Made by a program: the position numbers and the translations under genes
Shown here: positions 17,018-25,424 of the stretch, piece by piece
Numbering within the stretch: position 1 is the stretch's first letter
Layout of the letters: each line of letters begins with the position of its first letter
Notes under the pieces: model-generated
What the model was told of the DNA's origin: nothing
The model's database searches: none
Seen by the model: the letters and a program-made list of their open reading frames with translations, nothing else
Assembly (NCBI GenBank): GCA_963976625.1
Contig: CAXBLA010000005.1
Span: 62,001 to 126,000 of the forward strand
Direction: 5' to 3'
Origin: UBA1924 sp963976625
GTDB taxonomy: Bacteria > Planctomycetota > Phycisphaerae > Phycisphaerales > UBA1924
Length of the DNA stretch: 64,000 nt

Positions 17018-18112
17018 ATGATGAATAGAAAACAAAACCAGTTGATCCCGGTATGTGTCTTTGCGTCCGTGGTCTTGTGCACACAAGCCAGCGCCCAGGA
17101 GTTCACCGGTGTGATTGATTCGAAGAGCAGCTCGGCCACTGTGGACGCGGCGGTTGTCTTTGGAGCCGAGGGCACGCTGATCGGGGATTACGATGCGAAG
17201 ACGAACCCCGAGGGCACGCAGACGCGCCCGGGGTTCTTTGGTGGCTCGGGCAACAACCCGATCGACAACTCGCTGTCGCTGGCCGCGGACACCGAGCTTG
17301 ATTCGAACCCGGGCGGCGGCTTTGTGATCTCGGCGGACTTTGACAACCTGCTTGTTGATCTTGACGGATTGAGTATTGATCTGCTCAATGGGCAGGCGAG
17401 CGGGACGCAGTTCAGCCTCACGCTGCTGTACTCGACCTTCAACACGGTCAACCCGACCTTTATCTATCCGGGCGGCATCCCGTTCACGCTGCCGATCTCG
17501 CAGACCGACGGGCTGACCCAGGTGCTGCTCACCCAAAGCGGCCCAGGAGCCGGGACGCTGAGCCCGACCGAGGATTCGAATGTGTTTGATCTTGATGCGC
17601 TGGTTACGGCGTCGCTGTTGCTCGATATCGATCAGTCGCTCGGCGGCAAAGAGGGCGGGCAAGAGGGCGGTGAGGGAACAGGCTTCGAGCTCCCGATCGT
17701 GCTCCCGATCTCGGGGCAGGTGACGATCAACGGGGATGGGTCGCTGGGCATCACGCTCTCGGCTGCGCCTGATCGGATCGAAGCGGAGTTCCCCATTGAG
17801 GGGCTCACGCTCCCGCCGGTGCCGTTTGACCTGCCGACACTTGGGAGCGACAGCGCTTCGGTGCTGCTGAGCTCGTCGCCGAGCGCGGTGACGATCGATG
17901 CGTCGCTGAGCATCGAGATCAACGCGATCGCCCAGGAGGACAACTGCCCGGCGGACATGAATAGCGACGGCGAACTCGACTTCTTTGATGTCAGCGACTT
18001 CCTCGACGCGTTCGGGGCGATGGACCCGGTGGCCGACTTTGATGACAACGGCGCGTTTGATTTCTTCGATGTCAGCGCGTTCCTCGATGAGTTCGGAGCC
18101 GGCTGCCCGTAA
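17018..18112 (+). CDS. Exported beta-rich protein with dockerin-like tail (paralogue of previous gene)
   Basis: A 364-residue exported protein; signal peptide MMNRKQ to ASAQ (about 1-27). The body is beta-rich and acidic, with IDSKSSSATV, YDAKTNPEG and a Lys/Gly/Glu linker GGKEGGQEGGEG near residue 210. No enzyme motif. The tail (17945-18109) has a Met-Asn variant in loop 1 (ADMNSDGELDFFD) and ends GAGCP. It starts only 59 bases after the previous stop with no terminator between, so the two paralogues are probably co-transcribed. A purine-rich gagagagag stretch lies just before tandem ATGs at 17018 and 17021; either may be used. A strong terminator follows. Function unknown. Confidence 0.85.
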   Translation: MMNRKQNQLIPVCVFASVVLCTQASAQEFTGVIDSKSSSATVDAAVVFGAEGTLIGDYDAKTNPEGTQTRPGFFGGSGNNPIDNSLSLAADTELDSNPGGGFVISADFDNLLVDLDGLSIDLLNGQASGTQFSLTLLYSTFNTVNPTFIYPGGIPFTLPISQTDGLTQVLLTQSGPGAGTLSPTEDSNVFDLDALVTASLLLDIDQSLGGKEGGQEGGEGTGFELPIVLPISGQVTINGDGSLGITLSAAPDRIEAEFPIEGLTLPPVPFDLPTLGSDSASVLLSSSPSAVTIDASLSIEINAIAQEDNCPADMNSDGELDFFDVSDFLDAFGAMDPVADFDDNGAFDFFDVSAFLDEFGAGCP

Positions 18113-18154
18113 GCAAGCACACTGGATCCTGTTCGCTGAATCCGATCTTCACAG

Positions 18155-18176
18155 AGCCGCCGTTGGCGGCTTTTTT
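18155..18176 (+). terminator. Intrinsic terminator after the paralogue pair
   Basis: AGCCGCC, loop GTT, GGCGGCT followed by six T residues. Confidence 0.85.
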
Positions 18177-18232
18177 GTTATCTGGACCATGTTCCGGTCC
18201 GGAAAAATCGCCGGGGACTGGCGTTTTTCTGC

Positions 18233-18261
18233 TTCAAACTGTGGAGCAGCTCTGGTATGAT
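18233..18261 (+). promoter_or_regulatory. Candidate promoter for the repeat-protein gene
   Basis: TTCAAA (18233-18238), 17-base spacer, TATGAT (18256-18261), ending about 60 bases before the ATG at 18323 and after the upstream terminator. Confidence 0.5.
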
Positions 18262-18322
18262 TGGGACTCGAATGCTCGGGTGAGCATCTGGATCACACAC
18301 TACTTCGATGGGGAAAAATCTT

Positions 18323-21300
18323 ATGTTCAGCTGTCCAAAGTCGCTCTCGGCCATCGCACTTGTTGCGCTCGCAGGCTCGGTATCCAATGCCCAGTCACTC
18401 TCTTGGGGATCAGCCGTCGATGGTGACTGGGAGTTGGCGACCAACTGGGACCTGGGCAACATCCCCGACACCATCAGCGAGGACGCGGTGCTCGGGCTCT
18501 TGGCCCCCTACACCGTCTCGACGAATAACAACTACACCATCGGCGCGCTCTCGATCACCAACCCGGGCGCGACCCTGCTGCTCGACAGCGGGCGGACCTT
18601 CACACTGACCAAGGATTTGTTCAACGACGGGCTGATCGTGGTCAATGACAACGCGAGCGTGTTCGACACGGTGCTCTCGTTTGGATCCAACGCGACGATC
18701 GACGGCACCGGATCGATTTTGCTCAACGCGAACTCATCGACGGCTGATGCGCAGATCAGCTCGGGGGCGTTGACCATCACGCACAACCAGGGGCACACGA
18801 TCATGGGCAGCGGGCGTGTCTCGGGGTTCATGACCAACCATGGGGAGATCATCGCCGACCAGCCCAAGGGCTCGCCCTTAGAACTCACGGGCACGGTGGA
18901 CCAGGGCGCCACGGGGCGGATCGGGGCTGATGGGGGCACGCTGGTGCTCGCGGGCGGATCGAGCATGACGGGCGGGGAGCTCTTTACGGTCAATGGCGGC
19001 ACGGTCGAAACCACCAACTCGCCATCAATCAGCAACCTCTCGAACACGGGCGATCTTCATGTCCCCGGGTCCGGGAGCTTCCTGCTCATCAACGGCGATA
19101 TCGAAAACACCGGCACGATCAGCATCAACTCAAACACTGCGGTCTTCAACGGCCATTTGCGTTTCGACAGCGATGCGACGATCGACGGGAACGGCTCGAT
19201 CAGCCTCGCACTCGGCGGCGGCGGCGGAGATCTGGGCGATGCGCAGCTGTTTACTTCGCAGGGGATCACCGCGACGATCGGCGCGCAACAAACGGTCTCT
19301 GGGGCGGGGCGGATCAACGGAAACAGCGGCGGCCAGCTCATCAATCTCGGGACCTTCGTCGCTGATGTGCCCGACACCGAGCTCCAGCTGCAGGGATCGA
19401 TCTCGGGCGACGGGGTCTACCGCTCTGACAACGGGATCATCGGATTCGGCGGGGGGCTGGTGCTCGACGGGGGGACCTTTGAGTCTTCCGGAAGCGGGAT
19501 CGCGACCCATGTGAGCAACGGGGTGTCCAACCTGTCCAATGTGACCAACAACGGCGAGATGGGCGTCAACGGCAACGGCGGGTTCGTCGTCCTATCAGGC
19601 CCGCTGACCAACAACGGCACCTTCCGGATCAACGCGAACAGGGCAGTATTCAATGGGCATCTGCGGTTCGATGCATCGACCGTCATCGATGGAACGGGCA
19701 CCATTCAAATGGTGAGCCGGGGTGATACGAGCGATGCGCAGTTCTTTACCAACCCCGGGATCACGGGCACGATCGGCGGCGATCAAGCCGTGGAAGGATC
19801 GGGCATTGTTGATGGACGCGATGGGGGCACCATCCTCAACCTTGGAACCATCAATGGCAACCACGCGGCGGTCGATAAAGATCCGGCGCTGCCTTTGGTC
19901 CTTGGGGGCAACCATGATGGCGGGGGCGTCGGGGTGTATCGATCGGACAACGGGATCCTTGATCTCGATGGTGGGCTGGTGCTCAGCGGGGGGATCTTTG
20001 ATTCTTCGGGTGTCGGCATCGTGACCATGCTGGGCAACGGTGTGGCGACGCTCTCGAATGTGACCAACAACGGGCAGCTGGGGATCAACGGCAACGGGGG
20101 GTTCATGAGTCTTGTCGGCCCGATGACCAACAACGGCACGCTGACCATCAATGCCAACTCAGAAATCTTCAACGCCCATCTCCGATTCGATGCCTCGACG
20201 CATATCTCGGGCCCGGGCACCATCGTGATGCGCAGCTCGGGGAACAGCAACGATGCACAGTTCTACACCGGCGGCGTCTTCCACGGGATCATCGGCGGCG
20301 ATCAGACCGTCATGGGATCGGGCATGATCGATGGGCGTGACGGGGGCACCATTGTGAACCTGGGCACGATCAACGGCAACGACCCGGACCATCTCCTCGA
20401 GCTCTTCGGCAATCACGGCGGCGGCGGGGTGTACCGATCGGACAACGGCACGCTGGCGCTGCGCAGCGGGATGGTGCTCGACGGGGGCACTTTCGATTCC
20501 TCAGGGACCGGGATCGTGGAAATGGTCGGCAATGGAACGATGTCGATGGGCGGCGTGACCAACATGGGCACCTTGGGTGCGCGTGGCGAGGGGGGGATCA
20601 TCGAGCTCACCGGGCCGCTGACCAACAACGGCACCGTGCTGATCAACTCGACTCAGAGCATCTTCAACGGGCATGTGCGGTTCGCAGCCGAGACCGTGAT
20701 CGATGGCGAGGGGGTCATCGATATGTATGTCAATAACAACTTTAACGACGCGCAGATCCTCAACGATGCCGGCTTTGTCGGGACCATCGGCGACGGGCAG
20801 ACCATCATCGGCAGCGGGACCCTCCAGGGCGAGATGAACATGAATGGCACGATCGATCCGGGCTCGACCTTCCGGCGATTCGACTTCAATACCCTGCACC
20901 TGTCGGCGAGCTCACACCTGATCGCGGATCTGGGTGGGCTCAAGGCCGGCGAGTTCGATCGCCTGCTGATGGGTGGCGGCGGCTCGATCGACCTGAGCGG
21001 CACGCTCACGGTGAACATCGACGACGGGTACCAGCCTCAGTTCGGTGATACCTGGGACATCGTCTCGGGCGGCACGGTCAACGGCGAGTTTGATGAGGTG
21101 AACCTGCCCGACGCGATCGCGCTGGGTCAGGTGTACCGCGTGCTCTACACCCCCACCCGTGCGTATGTGGTATTGACCTGCGACGCGGACCTGACCGGGG
21201 ACAACAAGGCCGACTTCTTTGATGTCAGCGCGTTCTTGGATTACTTCAGCGCCAACGACCCGCGGGCTGATCTTGATCACAACGGGATGTACGACTTCTT

Positions 21301-21352
21301 TGATGTCTCGGTGTTCCTTGATTACTTCGGCAATGGATGCAAGGGCGAATAA
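18323..21352 (+). CDS. Large exported beta-helix repeat protein with dockerin-like tail
   Basis: A 1009-residue exported protein. Signal peptide to VSNAQ (about residue 24). The mature N-terminus LSWGSAVDGDWELATNW is the W-x-G-x-W entry motif seen in autotransporter-like passenger domains. Four to five repeats of about 165 residues follow (coordinates in a separate entry), each with TNNGT, INAN, FNGHLRFD, DAQ, GGDQ, SGxxDGRDGGT and YRSDNG; these predict a long parallel beta-helix. After that comes a segment of the type LSGTLTVNIDDGYQPQFGDTWDI, then the tail (21179-21349), which uniquely ends GCKGE and has DLTGDNKADFFD in loop 1. Start at 18323 because GGGGA precedes it; the ATG at 18308 would destroy that site. 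A surface adhesin or scaffold role is inference. Confidence 0.88.
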   Translation: MFSCPKSLSAIALVALAGSVSNAQSLSWGSAVDGDWELATNWDLGNIPDTISEDAVLGLLAPYTVSTNNNYTIGALSITNPGATLLLDSGRTFTLTKDLFNDGLIVVNDNASVFDTVLSFGSNATIDGTGSILLNANSSTADAQISSGALTITHNQGHTIMGSGRVSGFMTNHGEIIADQPKGSPLELTGTVDQGATGRIGADGGTLVLAGGSSMTGGELFTVNGGTVETTNSPSISNLSNTGDLHVPGSGSFLLINGDIENTGTISINSNTAVFNGHLRFDSDATIDGNGSISLALGGGGGDLGDAQLFTSQGITATIGAQQTVSGAGRINGNSGGQLINLGTFVADVPDTELQLQGSISGDGVYRSDNGIIGFGGGLVLDGGTFESSGSGIATHVSNGVSNLSNVTNNGEMGVNGNGGFVVLSGPLTNNGTFRINANRAVFNGHLRFDASTVIDGTGTIQMVSRGDTSDAQFFTNPGITGTIGGDQAVEGSGIVDGRDGGTILNLGTINGNHAAVDKDPALPLVLGGNHDGGGVGVYRSDNGILDLDGGLVLSGGIFDSSGVGIVTMLGNGVATLSNVTNNGQLGINGNGGFMSLVGPMTNNGTLTINANSEIFNAHLRFDASTHISGPGTIVMRSSGNSNDAQFYTGGVFHGIIGGDQTVMGSGMIDGRDGGTIVNLGTINGNDPDHLLELFGNHGGGGVYRSDNGTLALRSGMVLDGGTFDSSGTGIVEMVGNGTMSMGGVTNMGTLGARGEGGIIELTGPLTNNGTVLINSTQSIFNGHVRFAAETVIDGEGVIDMYVNNNFNDAQILNDAGFVGTIGDGQTIIGSGTLQGEMNMNGTIDPGSTFRRFDFNTLHLSASSHLIADLGGLKAGEFDRLLMGGGGSIDLSGTLTVNIDDGYQPQFGDTWDIVSGGTVNGEFDEVNLPDAIALGQVYRVLYTPTRAYVVLTCDADLTGDNKADFFDVSAFLDYFSANDPRADLDHNGMYDFFDVSVFLDYFGNGCKGE
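19023..20870 (+). repeat. Long internal repeats of the beta-helix protein
   Basis: Repeat units of about 500 bases: 19023-19520, 19521-20041, 20042-20536 and a partial fourth 20537-20870, with a more diverged copy before 19023. Each unit begins with a NLSNVTNNG-like motif and ends with a SSGxGI...GNG motif. The middle two copies are the most alike. Confidence 0.75.
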
Positions 21353-21378
21353 TCGTCGTCCTCAATCTTCGCTCCAAC

Positions 21379-21400
21379 ACCCGGGAAACCGGGTTTTTTT
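21379..21400 (+). terminator. Intrinsic terminator after the beta-helix gene
   Basis: ACCCGG, GAAA tetraloop, CCGGGT followed by seven T residues. Confidence 0.85.
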
Positions 21401-21542
21401 ATGGCTGCTGGGTTGGGCGATCACGACGCGGTGTCCACCCACTAAAGAGTGGGCACGGGGCCAGCGAATTTCGGGTGAATATGTGTGTACAAAGGCGGGT
21501 TTACCGCTGGTACACGAATCACCAACCACGAGGAGTTTTCAA

Positions 21543-22322
21543 ATGAACACAAGCACCACCATGTTGTCAGCGATGTCTCTCATCGCGATCGCCGGAACGC
21601 ACGCACTCGGTGCCCCGCGCGATGTCCAGATTGTCCGTGTGGACACGGCCGCACACGTGTTGACCATCACCAACACGGGCGATGAATCCACCAGCCTGGC
21701 CGGGTGGAGATTTTGCAGCCACAACACATCGCAGGTGCGTCGATACACCAGCCCGGTCGGGTTGGTTGATTTCGAGCTGGCCCCGAACGCGGCGATCACG
21801 ATCCATCTCAACAATGATGCCGACGCGGGCAACACTTCGCAGGTCAACGCTTCGGACATCGGCGCGATTGCTGATTTCGAGCTCGACGCGTTTGCCATCG
21901 GGCTCTACTTCCCCAACGAAGGCGGGCTGACCCCTTTCGGCGACGGGAGCTTTCTGGCCGACCATATCCAATGGAGCCTTGATGGGGCCGATAACGCGAG
22001 CGCTGACGAGCGATCCGACGAAGCCGAGGACGGGGGCGTGTGGACCGATCAGTCCGCGTGGATCAGCGTGTCGAGCACGACGAGCTCGATCGAGCTCATT
22101 GACTCATCATTCGGTGAGCTGCACGGCCCGGGGGACTACATTGTCCACGAGCCGTGCGTCGCGGACCTGACCGGCGATGGGGCGCTCGATTTCTTTGATG
22201 TGTCCGACTTCCTCGATGCCTTCGGGGCGATGGACCCGGTCGCTGATTTCACGGGCGACGGCGCGTTTGATTTCTTCGATGTGTCTGATTTCCTTGATGC
22301 GTTCGGGGCGGGTTGCCCGTAA
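21543..22322 (+). CDS. Exported lamin-tail-like protein with dockerin-like tail
   Basis: A 259-residue exported protein. Signal peptide to ALGA (about residue 23). Residues about 24-185 look like a lamin-tail (LTD) Ig-like fold: VQIVRVDTAAHVLTITNTG, then SLAGWRFCSH, LAPNAAITIHLN, and the closing segment with DHIQW. LTD domains in bacteria are found on secreted proteins beside nucleases or binding modules; here it stands alone with the tail (22155-22319, ending GAGCP). Start at 21543: GAGGAG lies 7 bases upstream; longer frames reach back into the preceding gene. Own terminator follows. Role probably adhesive; that is inference. Confidence 0.87.
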   Translation: MNTSTTMLSAMSLIAIAGTHALGAPRDVQIVRVDTAAHVLTITNTGDESTSLAGWRFCSHNTSQVRRYTSPVGLVDFELAPNAAITIHLNNDADAGNTSQVNASDIGAIADFELDAFAIGLYFPNEGGLTPFGDGSFLADHIQWSLDGADNASADERSDEAEDGGVWTDQSAWISVSSTTSSIELIDSSFGELHGPGDYIVHEPCVADLTGDGALDFFDVSDFLDAFGAMDPVADFTGDGAFDFFDVSDFLDAFGAGCP

Positions 22323-22362
22323 ACGACCGAGCGTTATCGGACACTTTGATTGGATTTTCACG

Positions 22363-22387
22363 AACAGGACATGAAGGTCCTGTTTTT
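22363..22387 (+). terminator. Intrinsic terminator after the lamin-tail gene
   Basis: AACAGGAC, 6-base loop, GTCCTGTT followed by a T-run. Confidence 0.85.
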
Positions 22388-22567
22388 CTTGCGCCCATGG
22401 GAAAGAAATGAGCCAATTCGCCCATAAAATCAGGATTTTCCAGAATATTCTTGCATCTAAACGCCGAATTCGTGAGAATCGGAGTGTGTAGAGGATGTGG
22501 TTCAACATCAATTTCGAGCAGACAAAATAGCTGATAATCGGACAACTCGTCCGCTGGAGAAATCGTT

Positions 22568-24424
22568 ATGCAAGGTGGTTTTCGTACACGCAAAGCTTCA
22601 ACAGCCGCAGGCCTTGGGCTTTGTGCCCTGCTGAGCTCCTTGAGCCATGCGGGTGGTCCTGGGCAGACCCAGCTCCCGACCCGTCTCAATGATTTCCGCA
22701 TGCCCGGCACCCAGCCCGACATGCTCAACACCGATATCCAGAGCTCAGATAACTGTGCCAGCTGTCATGGGTTTATCACCGCGGCCAACGAGCCGTTCAA
22801 AAACTGGGCCGCCTCGATGATGGGCCAGGCCATGCGTGATCCGTTGTTCCTTGCCGCGATGACCATCGCAAACCAAGACGCTGCCTTTGCTGGCGATCTG
22901 TGTCTCCGCTGCCACACCCCGGGCGGGTGGCTCGAGGGGCGATCCACCCCGACGGACGGCTCCGCATTGACCGAACAAGATCACAAAGAAGGCGTGAGCT
23001 GTAACTTCTGTCACCGCATGGTGGACCCTGAGTATCAGGTCGGTGTTTCGCCGTTGGTCGACTTTAACATCCTTGACAACTTGGGCGTCGACGCCCCCAC
23101 GGTCGCACAGTCACATTCCGGCGCTTATGTCGTTGATCCGGAGGACCGCCGACGCGGTCCTGTGGATCTGGGCGATTTCGCCACGCACGAGTGGGAGATC
23201 TCACCGTTCCACTCGTCATCGAGCATGTGCGCGACTTGTCACGATGTGTCAAACCCCGTCTTCACGGCCCAGCCCGACGGCACCTACGCCCTGAACGAGC
23301 TTAACGCTCAGCACCCGACCGGCAATGTGTACGACACCTTCCCGATCGAACGCACCTATTCAGAATGGGTCATGAGCGAGTTCGCGCAGAACCCGATCGC
23401 GATCGGCGATCGCTACGAGACCACCCTTGCCGAGGTCTCCTCGTGCCAGGATTGCCACATGCCAGAGGTCGAGGACAAGTCTTGCCACTTCGGCGAGGTG
23501 CGTTCGGATATGTCGATCCACTCGTTCAACGGCGGCAACAACTGGGTCCTCAACGCGATCCGCAACCTGCACGAAGACAGCGCGACCTTCCTCTCGGAAT
23601 CAACTGTTGCTCAGTCGATCTCCCGAGCCGAGGGCATGCTCCGGTCCGCTTCGGATATGGAGCTCTCGATGCTCGATGGTGATCTCAATGTCCGGATCAT
23701 CAACCAGACCGGGCACAAGCTGCCCACCGGCTACCCAGAGGGACGCCGGATGTGGATCAATGTGCAGTACTTTGATGCCAGCGACACGCTTGTCGGCGAG
23801 CATGGTGCATACGACGATACGACCGCTGTGCTCACCACGGGCGACACGAAGATCTACGAAGCGAAGCTCGGCGTTGATGCCGCGGTGAGCGCCTTGACCG
23901 GCGTCCCCGAAGGCCCGGCGTTCCACTTCGCTCTCGTGAACAAGCGTTACAAGGACAACCGCATCCCGCCACGCGGGTTCACGAATGTGAACTTTGAAGC
24001 GGTGCAGGCCGAGCCTGTGGCGTACAGCTACAACGACGGCGAGTACTGGGATGACACGCAGTACGCCGTCCCTGCGGGCGCGACCAAAGCGACCGTCCGT
24101 CTGTTCTACCAGTCGGCGAGCAAGGAGTACATAGAGTTCCTCCGCGATGAGAACACCACCGACACCCACGGCCAGACCATCTACGACCAGTGGGTCGCAA
24201 CAGGCAAGAGCCCGATCGTTGAGATGGATGTCGCCACGCTGATGCTCGAGGCACCTTGCCCGGCGGACCTGACCGGCGATGGCGAGCTCGACTTCTTCGA
24301 TGTCTCCGACTTCCTCGACGCGTTCGGTGCTCAAGACCCGGTCGCGGACTTCACCGGCGACGGCGAGTTCGACTTCTTCGATGTGTCCGACTTCCTCGAC
24401 GCGTTCGGCGCGGGCTGCCCGTGA
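22568..24424 (+). CDS. Exported pentahaem cytochrome c with dockerin-like tail
   Basis: A 618-residue exported multihaem cytochrome. Signal peptide to SHAG (about residue 29). Five CxxCH haem sites: CASCH (63), CLRCH (112), CNFCH (145), CATCH (221) and CQDCH (293), with further His residues such as HSFNGGNN and QTGHKLPTGYPEG that may be distal ligands. The arrangement resembles cytochrome c554-like multihaem proteins. A beta-rich segment of about 200 residues follows, then the tail (24257-24421, ending GAGCP). GGAGA lies 7 bases before the ATG. Last gene of the array, with the strongest terminator. Electron transfer with the peroxidase and sugar dehydrogenase of the array is inference. Confidence 0.92.
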   Translation: MQGGFRTRKASTAAGLGLCALLSSLSHAGGPGQTQLPTRLNDFRMPGTQPDMLNTDIQSSDNCASCHGFITAANEPFKNWAASMMGQAMRDPLFLAAMTIANQDAAFAGDLCLRCHTPGGWLEGRSTPTDGSALTEQDHKEGVSCNFCHRMVDPEYQVGVSPLVDFNILDNLGVDAPTVAQSHSGAYVVDPEDRRRGPVDLGDFATHEWEISPFHSSSSMCATCHDVSNPVFTAQPDGTYALNELNAQHPTGNVYDTFPIERTYSEWVMSEFAQNPIAIGDRYETTLAEVSSCQDCHMPEVEDKSCHFGEVRSDMSIHSFNGGNNWVLNAIRNLHEDSATFLSESTVAQSISRAEGMLRSASDMELSMLDGDLNVRIINQTGHKLPTGYPEGRRMWINVQYFDASDTLVGEHGAYDDTTAVLTTGDTKIYEAKLGVDAAVSALTGVPEGPAFHFALVNKRYKDNRIPPRGFTNVNFEAVQAEPVAYSYNDGEYWDDTQYAVPAGATKATVRLFYQSASKEYIEFLRDENTTDTHGQTIYDQWVATGKSPIVEMDVATLMLEAPCPADLTGDGELDFFDVSDFLDAFGAQDPVADFTGDGEFDFFDVSDFLDAFGAGCP

Positions 24425-24463
24425 TCGATCGTTGAAGACGATTTGAGCGTGACTCAAACACAA

Positions 24464-24493
24464 AGCACCAACCTCCGGGTTGGTGCTTTTTTT
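24464..24493 (+). terminator. Strong intrinsic terminator ending the dockerin-tail array
   Basis: A perfect 10-bp stem (AGCACCAACC with GGTTGGTGCT), 4-base loop, then seven T residues. An A-rich flank may make it partly bidirectional for the convergent regulator gene. Confidence 0.9.
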
Positions 24494-24562
24494 ATGCGTG
24501 TCAGCTTTGTGGTTGCTGTTGGGTGATTGCTGCTGGGTGGTTGCTGCAGGGATCGGGCGGGC

Positions 24563-25150
24563 TCAGTCCTTCTTTCGGCTGTCGGGCGCGAGCATGATGC
24601 CGATGTTGACGAGCTTGCCGTCCTCGCTGGGGCGCGAGTCTCGGCAGATCTCCCAGATCCGATCGACGAGCTCGTTGAGCTCGGCGAGTGAGTCTTCATC
24701 GACCCACGCGACCTGCAGGCAGGCGTTGGTGTCGCGCTGTGGGCCGCGGACCACGGCGTCGGGGTTGGCGGTGGCTCGCTCGTGCAGGCGGGCCATGAGC
24801 CGACCGACGGCGTTGCCATACGCCTGGTGGTACGCGACATTGTCGGGATCGCTCGAGTCGTGCCTGGTGCCCACCGTGCGCGCGATCGGGTGGTAGAGCT
24901 GCTCGTAGCGTTTGCCGGCAAGGCGCGACTCGCCCTCGATCATCAGCCCGGACTCGACGAGCTGTTCGATGTGCGGGTAGAGCGAGGTGCGCGAGCGCCC
25001 GGTGAAGGCCGCGATCTCGGCGACGGAGCACTCTTCGAGTGCGCACACCGCGTTGAGTACTTCAACACGGATCGGGCTGGCGAGGACCCACATCTCCTCG
25101 GGCTTATAGATCACATGCATGTCCTTGATCGGCTTCTTCTTTTTGCTCAT
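24563..25150 (-). CDS. ArsR-like winged-helix transcriptional regulator
   Basis: A 195-residue DNA-binding protein. After a Lys-rich start (MSKKKKPIKD) come ASPIRVEVLNAV and SVAEIAAFTGRSRTSLYPHIEQLVESGLM, a classical ArsR/HTH_20 winged helix at about 25-75 with the wing at SRLAGKRYEQLYH. The C-terminal 100 residues are an all-alpha segment with two single cysteines and no clear metal site or ligand pocket. Start at 25150; an upstream in-frame ATG at 25183 would add 11 residues. It faces the dockerin-tail array tail to tail, and the transketolase gene is upstream on the same strand beyond a terminator, so it seems monocistronic. The target is unknown; the array is a candidate only by proximity. 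Confidence 0.88.
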   Translation of the reverse strand: MSKKKKPIKDMHVIYKPEEMWVLASPIRVEVLNAVCALEECSVAEIAAFTGRSRTSLYPHIEQLVESGLMIEGESRLAGKRYEQLYHPIARTVGTRHDSSDPDNVAYHQAYGNAVGRLMARLHERATANPDAVVRGPQRDTNACLQVAWVDEDSLAELNELVDRIWEICRDSRPSEDGKLVNIGIMLAPDSRKKD

Positions 25151-25328
25151 GTCTATTGATCCATTCGGAGCCCAGTGAAACACCGGGCACCTTCTTTATT
25201 TATCATGCAGATTTGAAATCAACCCGTGTTTTCAAGAACAGAAAACCTCTGCAATACCATATCCAATGATCGCCGGGCTTGCCGTCTTGCCATGGGAGAA
25301 TTTCCACAATCCTGTGGTGATCGGTGCG

Positions 25329-25359
25329 TAAAAAACCCCGACTCTTGCAAGCCGGGGTT
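25329..25359 (-). terminator. Intrinsic terminator of the transketolase gene
   Basis: On the minus strand AACCCCG (25359-25353) pairs with CGGGGTT (25340-25334) followed by a U-run. It lies 65 bases after the transketolase stop. Confidence 0.8.
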
Positions 25360-25424
25360 CGCATTTTCTTTAAATACACTCGGGTTGCCCAAGCGTTCGG
25401 TGTGTTGACCAACCAGCCGCTGGA

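Larger units (their letters stand above)
10948..24421 (+). repeat. Nine dispersed copies of a dockerin-like tail coding unit (18 Ca-loop units)
   Basis: The 54-57 residue tail is encoded at 10948-11112, 13006-13170, 14208-14369, 15816-15980, 16791-16955, 17945-18109, 21179-21349, 22155-22319 and 24257-24421. All 18 loop units contain FFDVSxFLD. Each loop has the spacing D-x-(T/D/N/H)-x-(D/N)-(G/N)-x-x-(D/S)-F-F-D expected for calcium ligands at positions 1, 3, 5, 9 and 12. Every tail opens with a Cys and closes with Gly-Cys, followed by Pro and stop in seven, by nothing in the third and by KGE in the seventh. I recall this as the GC-type dockerin of planctomycetes. The DNA copies are similar enough to be recombination substrates. 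Confidence 0.9.

Noticed and set aside
9763..24424. Sortase or PEP-CTERM anchoring of the array proteins
   Set aside because: No LPXTG, no PEP-CTERM helix and no basic C-terminal cluster; the end is a Ca-loop pair with Gly-Cys.
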